A program made the position numbers and the translations under genes. The notes beneath the pieces were generated by a model. The model had not been told where the DNA came from. It searched no databases and saw only the letters and a program-made list of their open reading frames with translations. Below, in pieces: positions 36,201-43,262 of a DNA stretch of 64,000 nucleotides. The DNA is taken from NCBI RefSeq assembly GCF_003014695.1, contig NZ_PYAS01000001.1, forward strand, positions 186,001-250,000, given 5' to 3'. This DNA is from Dyadobacter jiangsuensis (GTDB lineage: Bacteria; Bacteroidota; Bacteroidia; Cytophagales; Spirosomataceae). Position 1 is the stretch's first letter. Every line of letters starts with the position of its first letter.

Positions 36201-36576
36201 CGGTAACAGCAAAGGTGCGTTGACCTACGATTTCAAAGACGGGTCGCCAATGGCGGGTACCAACTACTATCGTCTGAAACAAATTGATTTTGACGGTACA
36301 TATATGTATAGCTCGGCCGTGGCGCTCCAATTCGACGGAGGCAAAGGCACACTGTCTGTGTATCCTAACCCGGTGACGAACGGAAGTCTGTCGCTCAACC
36401 TGCCGCAAGCCGGCTCGTACAAGCTGTCGATCTTCAATGTCGGCGGTATCCAGGTGCTGAACGCGGTCCAGTCGGGTAACACGGTAGATATTCGCAGCCT
36501 GCGTTCAGGTGTGTACGTCCTGCGTGTAGTGTATGAAAACGGCCAGATGCACAGCAAAACTTTTGTTGTAAAATAG
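30250..36576 (+). CDS. Giant secreted T9SS protein with four DUF8202/LamG-like repeats
   Basis: The 2108-residue protein has a signal peptide (MKRNVQVAAIALASAMLACF ... RAQ) and, from residue 27, four large repeats that each open with PGGV. Each has a LamG-like front (for example TVTFDGSNDFLQFTAGTG) and a back half with SYLAIKYG, a VVW...NIAG-RDD box, QKQSxS and GQFL(V/I)WGDN, which fits DUF8202. Repeats 1 and 3 share the front; 2 and 4 have other fronts. A beta domain follows and the last ~80 residues (LSVYPNPVTNGSLSL ... GVYVLRVV) are a type A T9SS sorting domain. It is probably anchored at or released from the cell surface; adhesion or glycan binding are only guesses. ATG 30250 was chosen because the signal peptide starts there. 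Confidence 0.9.
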   Translation: MKRNVQVAAIALASAMLACFGARAQTPGGVSPAAWYRADAPGSVFSDAGSTAASNNATVQQWNEARGTGSNLIQATASARPVFSNSSALANFNPTVTFDGSNDFLQFTAGTGVNLIDRANGSIYAAGYVNTLKQSGFAGFHASMDYPGLHIFGSNNKLLFFTGGPGYQGLSASAYTAGMFFSAGSGWQNGAGTNASYAAATVSLNGTRTDYNGSQLYNANLSTGARDFRIGADNNYGAFSGQLNEVMVFEDKLTADQMDRVETYLAIKYGTTYASGTRDYKNSAGNVVWSASANTGSQSNIAGIGRDDNGALHQKQSWSTSNGRQVLIGTGTLAGSNADNATGLNNGQFLVWGDNGLAKTPNVAIAGIGGISHRFAAIWKVQNTGSVGTVRVAWPKSLLGMKLIQSSDATIDASDVSTDMSANETVINGVTFNYADVTLSDGQYFTFGAKVPAPGGVVNGILMWHKADDGVTTAGAKNIWQDVSGNGRDVSQNNNATYQPSLVTNASFTANSKNYAFNFNPFYYFDGSNDFFYRQNDAYFPSTTSPGSTYGVMFNSAAGGYNTAYGWGDDDPNLVRANNNYQFWRDNGLPLQADVSLNTTNAHIGGMAWKGAANGLYLNVDGRTFSTTSYNIGNIATGNPPTFQIGSEGYNTAAYGWEQYQGAISEVFAYSTDHQNSGGDEKQRINSYLAIKYGITLKNDAGTGVPNYLSSASTVVWNATNNAAYSKNIAGLAKDDASALNQKQSRSNVNGQQVLIGTTGLSGTNAGNGTSLSDGQFLIWGDNGGAKSLSVGITGIVDLNLRFGSIWKVQNTGNVGTVRVTWPAGIPGLHLLQSSDAVFDASDTRTDMTGNTQTINGVAYNYTDVTLADGQYFTFAGYVVGPGGVASAAWYRADGAGQQYSDAGTTPAADNEALQQWNEFKGTGFDLAQASSGARPVFSNATTLANFNPTVTFDGSNDLMQFTAGTGVNVIDRANGSLYAAGFVKTIQNSGFLGFHDSMDYPGLHMFNNTGAERRLLFFTGGPGYQGLATDAITSRSYFTAGSGWQNGAGATAAYAGATVSFNGVRTDYTGNQLQNAVINDASRSLRIGADNNYGSFNGQLNEVVVFENKLTEAEMDRVETYMAIKYGNTFAKGLRDYKNSTSGTVWTAATNTGYHNNIAGIARDDEGSLYQRQSWSTNLGRQVLVSTTGLANTNAANNGALANGQFLVWGDNALARTPSVSISGISGVNYRFAAIWKAQNTNNVGVVRVAWPKGLGNLKLIQSSDATIDASDVITDMGASQQVNGVEYAYADVTLADGQYFTFAAFVQGPGGVTNNLSLWYRADIYAEATGEGSDVNSWTDFTSGTVAAQLGDVDLPKYKAGDATYFNFNPGVNFTAANQTLGNITVPTVSAQQYDIFTLTKEGLAPGGNGRVFSALVKDTDLSGSINYWDGIGILADNRIERMNTAYNFRYLANPGNINWSSNSPSIMYNTFTNTTVAKGLNGAANGTTATHTAIGTLTGGHAIGTTQFSSNGSDNAGFTGHIGELVVYGGGNITATERNKVDSYLAIKYGVTLNNSNNYTTSGGTVVWDATANSGYYTNVAGIGKDFISALEQKQSRSQHANTNNQVIIGLGGIAATNAANTGALSDGQFLVWGDNGNTQAMTNTAGTYTAFAYEGSINNARRMNRIWKVQNTNVGGETLIRFPQASVGTTTLSNDACAGYVIIFASDAAFSTNVTAIPVTVNGSDYEATHSFPNGASYFTFGKVTPITTGTVYLPTVTEETTQYVDNCATGEWTYYRNTADASQKLFATSNVSATVLNNLTVKITPEGVTYSDAAKTTSLMPRITTVTDASGTPLAGAKVRVYYSASELAATQLPGAQVNGWFKYEGTAEDVISNVYASGLLDVTKAVALTPNASGVEDGVNYVEFHNISSFSSFVYLSTTNESALPVTLTYFKAAKEGGIANLAWGTAEEVNNKGFEIQRSADARSWNTIGFVENQTEGGNSKGALTYDFKDGSPMAGTNYYRLKQIDFDGTYMYSSAVALQFDGGKGTLSVYPNPVTNGSLSLNLPQAGSYKLSIFNVGGIQVLNAVQSGNTVDIRSLRSGVYVLRVVYENGQMHSKTFVVK
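30328..35516 (+). repeat. Four tandem coding repeats of about 1.28 kb
   Basis: Units open with the Pro-Gly-Gly-Val codons at 30328, 31609, 32893 and 34180, giving periods of 1281, 1284 and 1287 bases, with the last unit ending near 35516. Units 1 and 3 are nearly alike throughout; units 2 and 4 share mainly the back half. The pattern is A-B-A'-B', which points to duplication of a two-unit block followed by divergence. Confidence 0.88.
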
Positions 36577-36596
36577 CCGATAGGTACACAGTTAAT

Positions 36597-36640
36597 AAAA
36601 AATGCCCCCGAAAGCATTGCGCTTCCGGGGGCATTTTTTT
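36597..36640. terminator. Strong bidirectional intrinsic terminator
   Basis: AAAAAATGCCCCCG pairs with CGGGGGCATTTTTT around a short loop (one mismatch in the loop-proximal stem), with A-run and T-run on either side. It sits between the T9SS gene, whose stop codon is 20 bases upstream, and the convergent SusD gene, and can terminate both transcripts. Confidence 0.92.
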
Positions 36641-36661
36641 ATTGGCCTGATGCGGGATTAC

Positions 36662-38179
36662 CTATTTAAGCAACCACATTTTCTGATTGTAGTCATCGTT
36701 CCCGCCATATTGCGATTGGATCGCCTTGGTCAGGTTTTCGTAATTGTAGTTGATTTCAGTGTCCGGGTACATCCACCGAACCGGTATTTTATCCTTGTCG
36801 GTGTTGTTGTTGGACAGCGGATTAACCGGGAAGACCGGATAGCCGGTGCGACGGTTTTCGAAATAGCTGTCAAATCCCGATTGAAGGAAAGTGCCGAGGT
36901 ACCTTTGGGTAATGATTTTTTCAAGCTGCTGCTCGGGAGTGCCTGATAATTTCACCTTAGGAGAGGCCAGATAAGTTGTGATGTAATCGGCAGTGATTTT
37001 GCGATTATGGTGAAAATCAGCATTATCGGGCGTATTGTTAGCCGTAAACTGCATGCTCGTGCGGATCGCATTTTCGTAGTAAGTGCTCGCAGGTGTTCCG
37101 ACGATCCATCCTCTCAGCGACGCTTCTGCCAGCATAAACTGCAAAACGGAATAACCGATCAAATAAATCGGCTCGGAATTGGCAAGTTCGGAATAGCGGG
37201 CATTCAGGTTGGAGTAGTCTTTCGAAGAAGCCACGGCGGTAAGGTCAGAGTAAACGGCCGATGGATTGACAGCCCGGTAGGCTTCGTAGCTCGATGTGCT
37301 CACACCAGCCGCCACTTTAACCGGCGAAGGAGCGGCATAGTAGAACAGCCGGTAGTCTTCCAGATCTTTCAGCTTGTCTACAATCATCGTAGACATCACC
37401 GGGTAGATGAGGCCCTGGTTGTTGAGCTTATACCATGGATACCGCTGCCCCGCCACATCCGAATATACCCGCTGAAAGTTGTCAGCCGAGCTTTCGAAGA
37501 TAGGCTTCGAAGTAACGATCGTGTTGAAGCGCGATTTGATATTCAAATCGGTGTCGCTCTCTTTGGCCGACAGGGTCAGAAGCACCTTCAATGCAAAAGT
37601 GTTGACCACTTTTCGCCATTTTGTAACGTCACCATTGTAAATAGGGTCTCCCGCGAATTTTGTTCCCTGAGAGAATGCCACATCGGCTTCTTCGAGTTCT
37701 TTCAGGATACCTAAAAACACTTCTTTTTGGGTAGAATAGGCCGGTCGGATGGTTCCCGTTTCTCCGCGCAGCGCGTCGGCATAAGGAATGTCGCCCAGGC
37801 GCATGGTCAAATCATAGAACCTCCAGGCGCGTACAAACTTGCCGAGCCCGGTGAAAGAGTTTTTCAATGCTCCCTCCGGTGCCAGGCTAATCATTTTCTC
37901 CACGTTGGTGAGCACCACCAATCCGCTGTATTCCTGTTTTCCCAAATTGTTGTATTGGAGTGAATTGGGGAATTCGGTATGGTTAATTGCCTTGGAAAGC
38001 AGCGCCGGGTCCAGGTAACTGATGGAGGTGGCATTCAAAATCAGGTTGGTGGCCAGCATTTCCGACGACACCGAGGTCGCCGCATTGGGGTTGGTATTGA
38101 TCTCCTGGAATTCGGAGCAGCCATTTAAGATAAGCAAGCCGCCCGCCAGGAGTACATATTTTGAAATGAATTTCTTCAT
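36662..38179 (-). CDS. SusD-like lipoprotein (SusD_2 type)
   Basis: The 505-residue lipoprotein has the signal MKKFISKYVLLAGGLLILNG with Cys21 as lipidation site. The mature N-terminus FQEINTNPNAATSV and the segment SGLGKFVRAWRFYDLTMRLGDIPY-type (seen as FVRAWRFYDLTMRLGDIPYA) are typical of the SusD_2 family, whose members pair with one specific SusC subgroup. ATG 38179 was chosen because the signal peptide starts there; a codon at 38227 adds 16 residues of no signal character. The gene lies 22 bases after its susC and ends at a strong terminator. No glycosidase is attached, so the ligand is not predictable; such orphan pairs can import peptides or other polymers. Confidence 0.92.
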   Translation of the reverse strand: MKKFISKYVLLAGGLLILNGCSEFQEINTNPNAATSVSSEMLATNLILNATSISYLDPALLSKAINHTEFPNSLQYNNLGKQEYSGLVVLTNVEKMISLAPEGALKNSFTGLGKFVRAWRFYDLTMRLGDIPYADALRGETGTIRPAYSTQKEVFLGILKELEEADVAFSQGTKFAGDPIYNGDVTKWRKVVNTFALKVLLTLSAKESDTDLNIKSRFNTIVTSKPIFESSADNFQRVYSDVAGQRYPWYKLNNQGLIYPVMSTMIVDKLKDLEDYRLFYYAAPSPVKVAAGVSTSSYEAYRAVNPSAVYSDLTAVASSKDYSNLNARYSELANSEPIYLIGYSVLQFMLAEASLRGWIVGTPASTYYENAIRTSMQFTANNTPDNADFHHNRKITADYITTYLASPKVKLSGTPEQQLEKIITQRYLGTFLQSGFDSYFENRRTGYPVFPVNPLSNNNTDKDKIPVRWMYPDTEINYNYENLTKAIQSQYGGNDDYNQKMWLLK

Positions 38180-38201
38180 GATAGGGATCTTTTGGTGTTT
38201 A

Positions 38202-41200
38202 TCAGAAAGTGAGTTGGATGTTACCACCTACGTAGCGCACGGAAGGAGAGGTGAGCTGCGTATCATTTGCTTTATCCGGATCCGCAAAACGGAAGTCCTT
38301 CGTCCACATCCAAACGTTTTGTCCTGTAAATGAAATGGAAGCCGACTTGGCACCCACATATTTGGCAAAAGATGGGGGAAGCGAGTAGCCGATGGAAAGC
38401 TCGCGCAGCTTGAAGAAAGTAGCATTGGTCACGCCACGTGTTCCGTCACCGTAGCGGCGGGCATAGGTTTCGTAGGAAACTTTGGTGGTGTTGGGAGCGT
38501 ATTCCCGGGTATCGCTGGTGATGTTACCCATATTGTCGAACACCACGGCACCGGAAGTGACCACTACGCCTTGTCCAACGTATGATTTGTTTTTGTTCAC
38601 CACCTCATCGTAGCGCCATTCGTTGTCCGAGTCGGGGTGTGCGCCGGTATCCCACATTTTGTAAGAGGTGTAGTTGTTCAGGAATCCGCCAATCCGGCCG
38701 TCAAATGCAGCACTAAGTGTAAACCGCTTGTAACGGACGGTGTTCGAGAGGCCCCAAATGAATTTCGGATCCGTGTAGCCATACAAGCTGGCGTAGGTGC
38801 TGGCCTGCGTGAGACCATTCGCCTGGTGAATCAGATTGCCTTGCGGATCTCTCAGCCAGGTCGCGCCCGTGTAGGTATCCGTGCGTCCACCCGCTTTGGT
38901 CCAGTTATTTTTAGCAGAATATTGCGGATCGAGCGCCTTGAAGTAGCGGTGGTTGTAAGACCAGTTCGCAGTTGCATCCCATTGCCAGTCGCCTTTTTTC
39001 AGGATGTTCGCATCGAGAGAGATTTCCATCCCTTTGCGGACGTAAGTCTGATCGATGTTGATCAGCGTGTTGTTGAATCCGGAAGCCTGCGATATCGCCG
39101 CGCTGGTTTGAATGTTGTAGTTGTACTTGTTGAAGTAGGCCACATCCAGCTTGAAGCGTTTCTTCAGGAAGTAAGCCGCCGTTCCGATTTCCCATGTGCG
39201 GTTGGTTTCGGCCACCACGTCAGCCGCATTGATGATGGTGCCCGGATAGGACGCCGAGTTCAGGCCATTCCATACACCCGTGGAGGTGGAATAGGTGTTG
39301 TTGGTCGCATACACAGCCAAATCGGATTTGGCAAGGGTCCACGAGCCGCGTACTTTCCAGAAATCAAGCCAGCTCGGCAGGGTTGGCAACAGCTCACTGA
39401 CCACCACACTGGCACCCACAGAGGGATAAAAATAGCTGTTGGTTTTGGCAGGCATGGATGAACTCCAGTCGTTCCGGCCCGTTACGTCCAGAAAGAAGGT
39501 GTTGTTATAAGCCAAACTGATTTTTCCCAACAAACTGTTTACCTGTTTGCGGAAGCGAGGGTTAGATGCAGCCGTGTTAGGATCTACTACACTTACATCC
39601 GGTCTTTCGACAGAGTTGTTCAATGAATAATAGCCTGGAATAAGCAATCCGCTTCTCGTCGCGCTATAAAGGTAGTTGTTGTCATATTTAAAGAGCGTAC
39701 CACCGGCCAAAGCGTCGATACCTAACTTGCCAAGGGTTTTATTATAGGTAAAGAAAGCATCGCCGTTAAAGCTGTAACCGTTTCTCTTGGCAATGGAATA
39801 CAATCCGGATGCATCCCAGCCGCGGGTCGAGAGGATTCCCGGCGGGTTTCTGCGGGTTTCGTTGTTTTGGTACAGGTCAAATCCCGGGCGAACCAGTATT
39901 TTCGCTCCTTCAAACAGGTCCAGCGTTGCAGTGAAGCTGGCGTTCATTTTGTTCTCTTCAATTCCGTTCAGCTTTTCATACGCCATCATGTACGGGTTGT
40001 CGTACCATGCATTGTAGTGCCAGTTTTGTTTTACATTCGGTGTGATCCAGTAATTGTCTTTATAAAGACTCAGGTCGTATTCCGGCCCCATCCACACCAG
40101 GATGTTATAAATGTATCCCTGCGCGTCATATCCGGAGCCCGCAACCTGTGGTGCTGTAATGCGGTTGTAGCCAACCTGGCTGTTCAGCCTGAACTTTTCA
40201 CCTACCTTCATTTCGCCACTCACGTTAAAGCTGGTGGTGTTGGATTTCAGGTTGGGATACTGGCCCTTGTTATAGATATGGCTCATCGATACACGGAAAC
40301 TGCCGTTCTCTCCGGTTTGCGTGATGCTCACGTTATTGTTGGAGATCAGACCCGGTACGAGGAAGTCCCGGAAATTGTCCTTGCCCACCGACCGTAGTTC
40401 CGATACTTCCATTTGTTTGGTAATCGGGTTCCATTGGTTGGCCATGGTGCCGTTATCCAGTTTGGCTCCCCAGATGTAGTCCGTCGGGCTGTACGCGCTG
40501 CCTAGTCCGGCGCTGTAAGAATGCTGCACCTTCGGCAACATCAAAAAGCCTGCATTGAACATATTGTTGCTGTTCACGGTAACGGAAAGTCCCTTACCTG
40601 CCGCAGCGCGCTTGGTCGTAACAATAACCGCTCCGCTGCCGCCTCTTGAACCGTACAACGCAGCGGCTGTCGGGCCTTTCAACACGTCGATACTCTCAAT
40701 GTCGTCCTGGTTGAGGTTTTTCAGTGAGATATTCACATAAGGCACACCGTCGATTACGAGCAACGGCGTTTCGCCGCGAAGATCGAGCGTGGGTGCTTCG
40801 TTAAATTCCGTACTGTTTTTAACCCAAAGTCCCGAAATCTTTCCGGTTAAAGATGTTGCGAGGTTGGTACCCTTTACCGTCTGAATGGCAGCTCCGCTTA
40901 CCTTTTGTACCGAGTAACCCAGGGATTTCTCTTCACGCTTCACCCCAAGCGCGGTAACGACCACCTCGCTCAGCTGCTTCACGTCCTGCGACATTACCAG
41001 GTCGATCGTGCTTTGATTGCCCACGGTGATTTCTTTGGGAACAAAACCGATAAAAGACACCGAAAGAACGGCGCTCTCACCCTGGACGCTCAGGCTGAAC
41101 TTACCATCCTGATCGGTGATCGTTCCGTTGGTCGTTCCTTTTTCAACGACGCTAACCCCTGCGAGGGTGTTTCCGTTTTCGTCCTTGACGGTTCCTCTCA

Positions 41201-41363
41201 CGGGTTTGTCGGCCGTGGAGAGTGCCCGGCGTAAAACGCCTGTCGAAAGGGAGGGGAGGGCTGCACCGCCGTATCCCGTGGTTGCCATAACCACAAATGC
41301 CGCGCATAACAGCCGGCACAACCAGCTATTGCAGCTGGGAGAGAGGGTAAATGTGTTTCGCAT
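38202..41363 (-). CDS. SusC/RagA family TonB-dependent receptor
   Basis: This 1053-residue outer-membrane receptor opens with a signal sequence, then a carboxypeptidase-regulatory-like domain (VRGTVKDENGNTLAGVSVVE ... GTITDQDGKFSL), a TonB box region (KQLSEVVVTALG), a plug with LLVIDGVPY and DIESIDVLKGPTAAALYGSRG, and a large barrel ending in QLTF. It is the transporter partner of the SusD_2 lipoprotein that follows. It is divergent from the OmpA-family gene with 502 bases between. No enzyme gene belongs to this pair in the window. Confidence 0.95.
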   Translation of the reverse strand: MRNTFTLSPSCNSWLCRLLCAAFVVMATTGYGGAALPSLSTGVLRRALSTADKPVRGTVKDENGNTLAGVSVVEKGTTNGTITDQDGKFSLSVQGESAVLSVSFIGFVPKEITVGNQSTIDLVMSQDVKQLSEVVVTALGVKREEKSLGYSVQKVSGAAIQTVKGTNLATSLTGKISGLWVKNSTEFNEAPTLDLRGETPLLVIDGVPYVNISLKNLNQDDIESIDVLKGPTAAALYGSRGGSGAVIVTTKRAAAGKGLSVTVNSNNMFNAGFLMLPKVQHSYSAGLGSAYSPTDYIWGAKLDNGTMANQWNPITKQMEVSELRSVGKDNFRDFLVPGLISNNNVSITQTGENGSFRVSMSHIYNKGQYPNLKSNTTSFNVSGEMKVGEKFRLNSQVGYNRITAPQVAGSGYDAQGYIYNILVWMGPEYDLSLYKDNYWITPNVKQNWHYNAWYDNPYMMAYEKLNGIEENKMNASFTATLDLFEGAKILVRPGFDLYQNNETRRNPPGILSTRGWDASGLYSIAKRNGYSFNGDAFFTYNKTLGKLGIDALAGGTLFKYDNNYLYSATRSGLLIPGYYSLNNSVERPDVSVVDPNTAASNPRFRKQVNSLLGKISLAYNNTFFLDVTGRNDWSSSMPAKTNSYFYPSVGASVVVSELLPTLPSWLDFWKVRGSWTLAKSDLAVYATNNTYSTSTGVWNGLNSASYPGTIINAADVVAETNRTWEIGTAAYFLKKRFKLDVAYFNKYNYNIQTSAAISQASGFNNTLINIDQTYVRKGMEISLDANILKKGDWQWDATANWSYNHRYFKALDPQYSAKNNWTKAGGRTDTYTGATWLRDPQGNLIHQANGLTQASTYASLYGYTDPKFIWGLSNTVRYKRFTLSAAFDGRIGGFLNNYTSYKMWDTGAHPDSDNEWRYDEVVNKNKSYVGQGVVVTSGAVVFDNMGNITSDTREYAPNTTKVSYETYARRYGDGTRGVTNATFFKLRELSIGYSLPPSFAKYVGAKSASISFTGQNVWMWTKDFRFADPDKANDTQLTSPSVRYVGGNIQLTF

Positions 41364-41865
41364 TTAGTTTAAGGAAAGTTAATTTCAAATGGAAGAGAGA
41401 TTTTAACTATGCAATTTACTGTTCATTGTCATTTTGGTACTACAATGAGCCGGTTAAAATTACAACTTGTTGCAATTTATTGCTGCTGAGCGAGTGGATT
41501 TCTGACCTTGAAGCTTGTTTGACAGCATTTTGAACGAAGTTTATTTCAAATCAGACCGACGGCATCGCTTTCCGTCGTGATGCGGGAAGTTGTGCTTTTT
41601 ATAACGCCTGTCAGACGCGCCGTTGTAAGTGGTATGTAGGTTCTGTATATCAATAGTTTAGTGTCGCTTAACCTGCTTTTCATTTCCAGCAACGTTTCAA
41701 ATCGCGGGCGTACCGGATTGACTGCATGACAGTTATGTATATACGCTTGCCCGCGCGCGTGTATGTGAGATGGGCGTAAGTACTTCTACGTATTTTTAAA
41801 TACCAGTATTGCCGCGCACAAATGGCCCATTTGCATGAGGTTACTTTGTAACATCAAAATCACAA
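41364..41865. other. Divergent intergenic region between susC and OmpA-family genes
   Basis: 502 bases with no supported gene. It holds a 14-bp inverted repeat GTATTT-TT-AAATAC at 41790-41803 and a 16-bp strictly alternating pyrimidine-purine run at 41752-41767 near the right-hand gene. Toward 41866 a near-consensus -7 box (TTACTTTG at 41841-41848) is present without a well-placed TTG. No promoter for susC was clear. Confidence 0.55.
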
Positions 41866-43032
41866 ATGGCTATGAAAAATATCTTTGTTTTACTCTCTAT
41901 TGTTCTTTTCTCAGCAACTGGCGGCTACTGCCAGGCCGTTTTAGACAGGTTTCACGAGGGAGATGGTAATACCGCCTTCAAAAGTTATTCGTCGTACGAT
42001 TTCGTCCGCGGCGAGCATGTTCGATACGCCGAGGATTTTTCGCAGGATGTGATCGGGGAGTTTCCTGTGCATTGGTCCACAAACAACAGAGGGGAGGCTG
42101 TAACCCTCGAGGGCCTGCCTGGTAAATGGATGCGCATGTTTATCGGGGAGTTTGTATCGCCGGAAATTAAGAAGTTGCCCGACAATTTTACGGTTGAATT
42201 TGATATGCTGCTCACTTACATGGGGAATGAAGAGCAGGATTTTGGATCTATTTTCCCCAGGTTCGAATGGCAGCTGCTACAATTGGCGCCCGGGCAGGAA
42301 AGTGCCAGGCTCTTCGCCCAGGGCGGAAATGAGGTCAGTAAATTGAATCTGATAGTCCAGCCCGCCTATGAGGACCGTTCTGCTATTTATGTGCAGAGTT
42401 ATAATAAAGGTGATATGTATTTCGAGGGTGGAAACAAGGACCTGAAAAAATTCGGCAGCAATTACAGAAAGCCATTTCACGTGGCAATATGGGTGCAGAA
42501 ACAGCGGCTGCGCTGCTGGATCAACGAGGAAAAAGTGTACGACATCCCGCAAGCAATAGCCCCGCAAACTGCTTTCAATCACCTGGGTTTTTTAATGTCG
42601 GATAATAACCAGGAAGACAATGTGGGTGTGTTCGTTTCAAACATCAGGGTTTCGGAAGGGGCGGCCGATATGCGCAGCAAGCTCATCACGGAAGGAAAAC
42701 TGGTCACCAACGGAATCCTGTTCGATTCCAACTCCGATCATATCAAGCCCGAAAGTGCGGCTGTGCTGAAACAAATAGCCTCGGTTATGCAGGAGAATGC
42801 CCAGGTGAGGGTCAGGATCGACGGCTACACGGACAGCGACGGAGAGGACGCGAGGAACCTGGACCTGTCCCGTCGCCGGGCGGATGCGGTCAAAAATGCG
42901 CTCGCCGGTGTGTATAAGATCGATGCTTCCCGTATGGAAACGAAAGGAATGGGCGAAGCCAAGCCCATTGCCGACATTGCGACCAAAGAAGGCAAAGCAC
43001 AAAACCGCCGCGTGGAATTTATTAAGCTATGA
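41866..43032 (+). CDS. OmpA-family cell-envelope protein with N-terminal LamG-like domain
   Basis: This 388-residue secreted protein has a signal peptide ending at GGYCQ and a beta-rich domain (residues ~50-265, with VEFDMLLTYMGNEEQDFGSIF and KPFHVAIWVQKQRLRCWINE, resembling a concanavalin/LamG sandwich). Its C-terminal OmpA domain has GILFDSNSDHIKPESAAVLK, IDGYTDSDGEDARNLDLSRRRADAV and AQNRRVEFI, the peptidoglycan-binding motif set. It would tie the envelope to the cell wall, perhaps while binding a polymer. A second ATG lies at 41872 (MKNIFVL). No neighbour suggests a specific partner. Confidence 0.88.
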   Translation: MAMKNIFVLLSIVLFSATGGYCQAVLDRFHEGDGNTAFKSYSSYDFVRGEHVRYAEDFSQDVIGEFPVHWSTNNRGEAVTLEGLPGKWMRMFIGEFVSPEIKKLPDNFTVEFDMLLTYMGNEEQDFGSIFPRFEWQLLQLAPGQESARLFAQGGNEVSKLNLIVQPAYEDRSAIYVQSYNKGDMYFEGGNKDLKKFGSNYRKPFHVAIWVQKQRLRCWINEEKVYDIPQAIAPQTAFNHLGFLMSDNNQEDNVGVFVSNIRVSEGAADMRSKLITEGKLVTNGILFDSNSDHIKPESAAVLKQIASVMQENAQVRVRIDGYTDSDGEDARNLDLSRRRADAVKNALAGVYKIDASRMETKGMGEAKPIADIATKEGKAQNRRVEFIKL

Positions 43033-43208
43033 ATGCATTCCGATTTGGTTTCCTCTCATTTTGTGTTGCTTTGAATGTGCTTTGCCCTGCAAGGGTAGAG
43101 GGCATTGGCGGGAAACAGATTTTGGAAAACACCTGTTCCGGTGCAGGGGCAAAAACGCGGGAACGCCATGTTTGCAGCCTGTCGAACCTGCGGCAATAGC
43201 CCGATGCG

Positions 43209-43238
43209 TTGAAAATCAGGTTAGGAAAACTAACTTTG
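43209..43238 (+). promoter_or_regulatory. Promoter of the histidine kinase-regulator operon
   Basis: TTG at 43209-43211 is followed after exactly 19 bases by TAACTTTG at 43231-43238, a full match to the Bacteroidota consensus. Transcription would begin near 43245, 18 bases before the kinase ATG at 43263. This also supports ATG 43263 against the codon at 43209. Confidence 0.75.
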
Positions 43239-43262
43239 GCCCTTGATAACCGGCCCTTAACG

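Noticed and set aside
41752..41767. Strictly alternating pyrimidine-purine run that could form Z-DNA
   Set aside because: Sixteen bases is short, no function can be shown, and such runs arise by chance in mixed-composition DNA.
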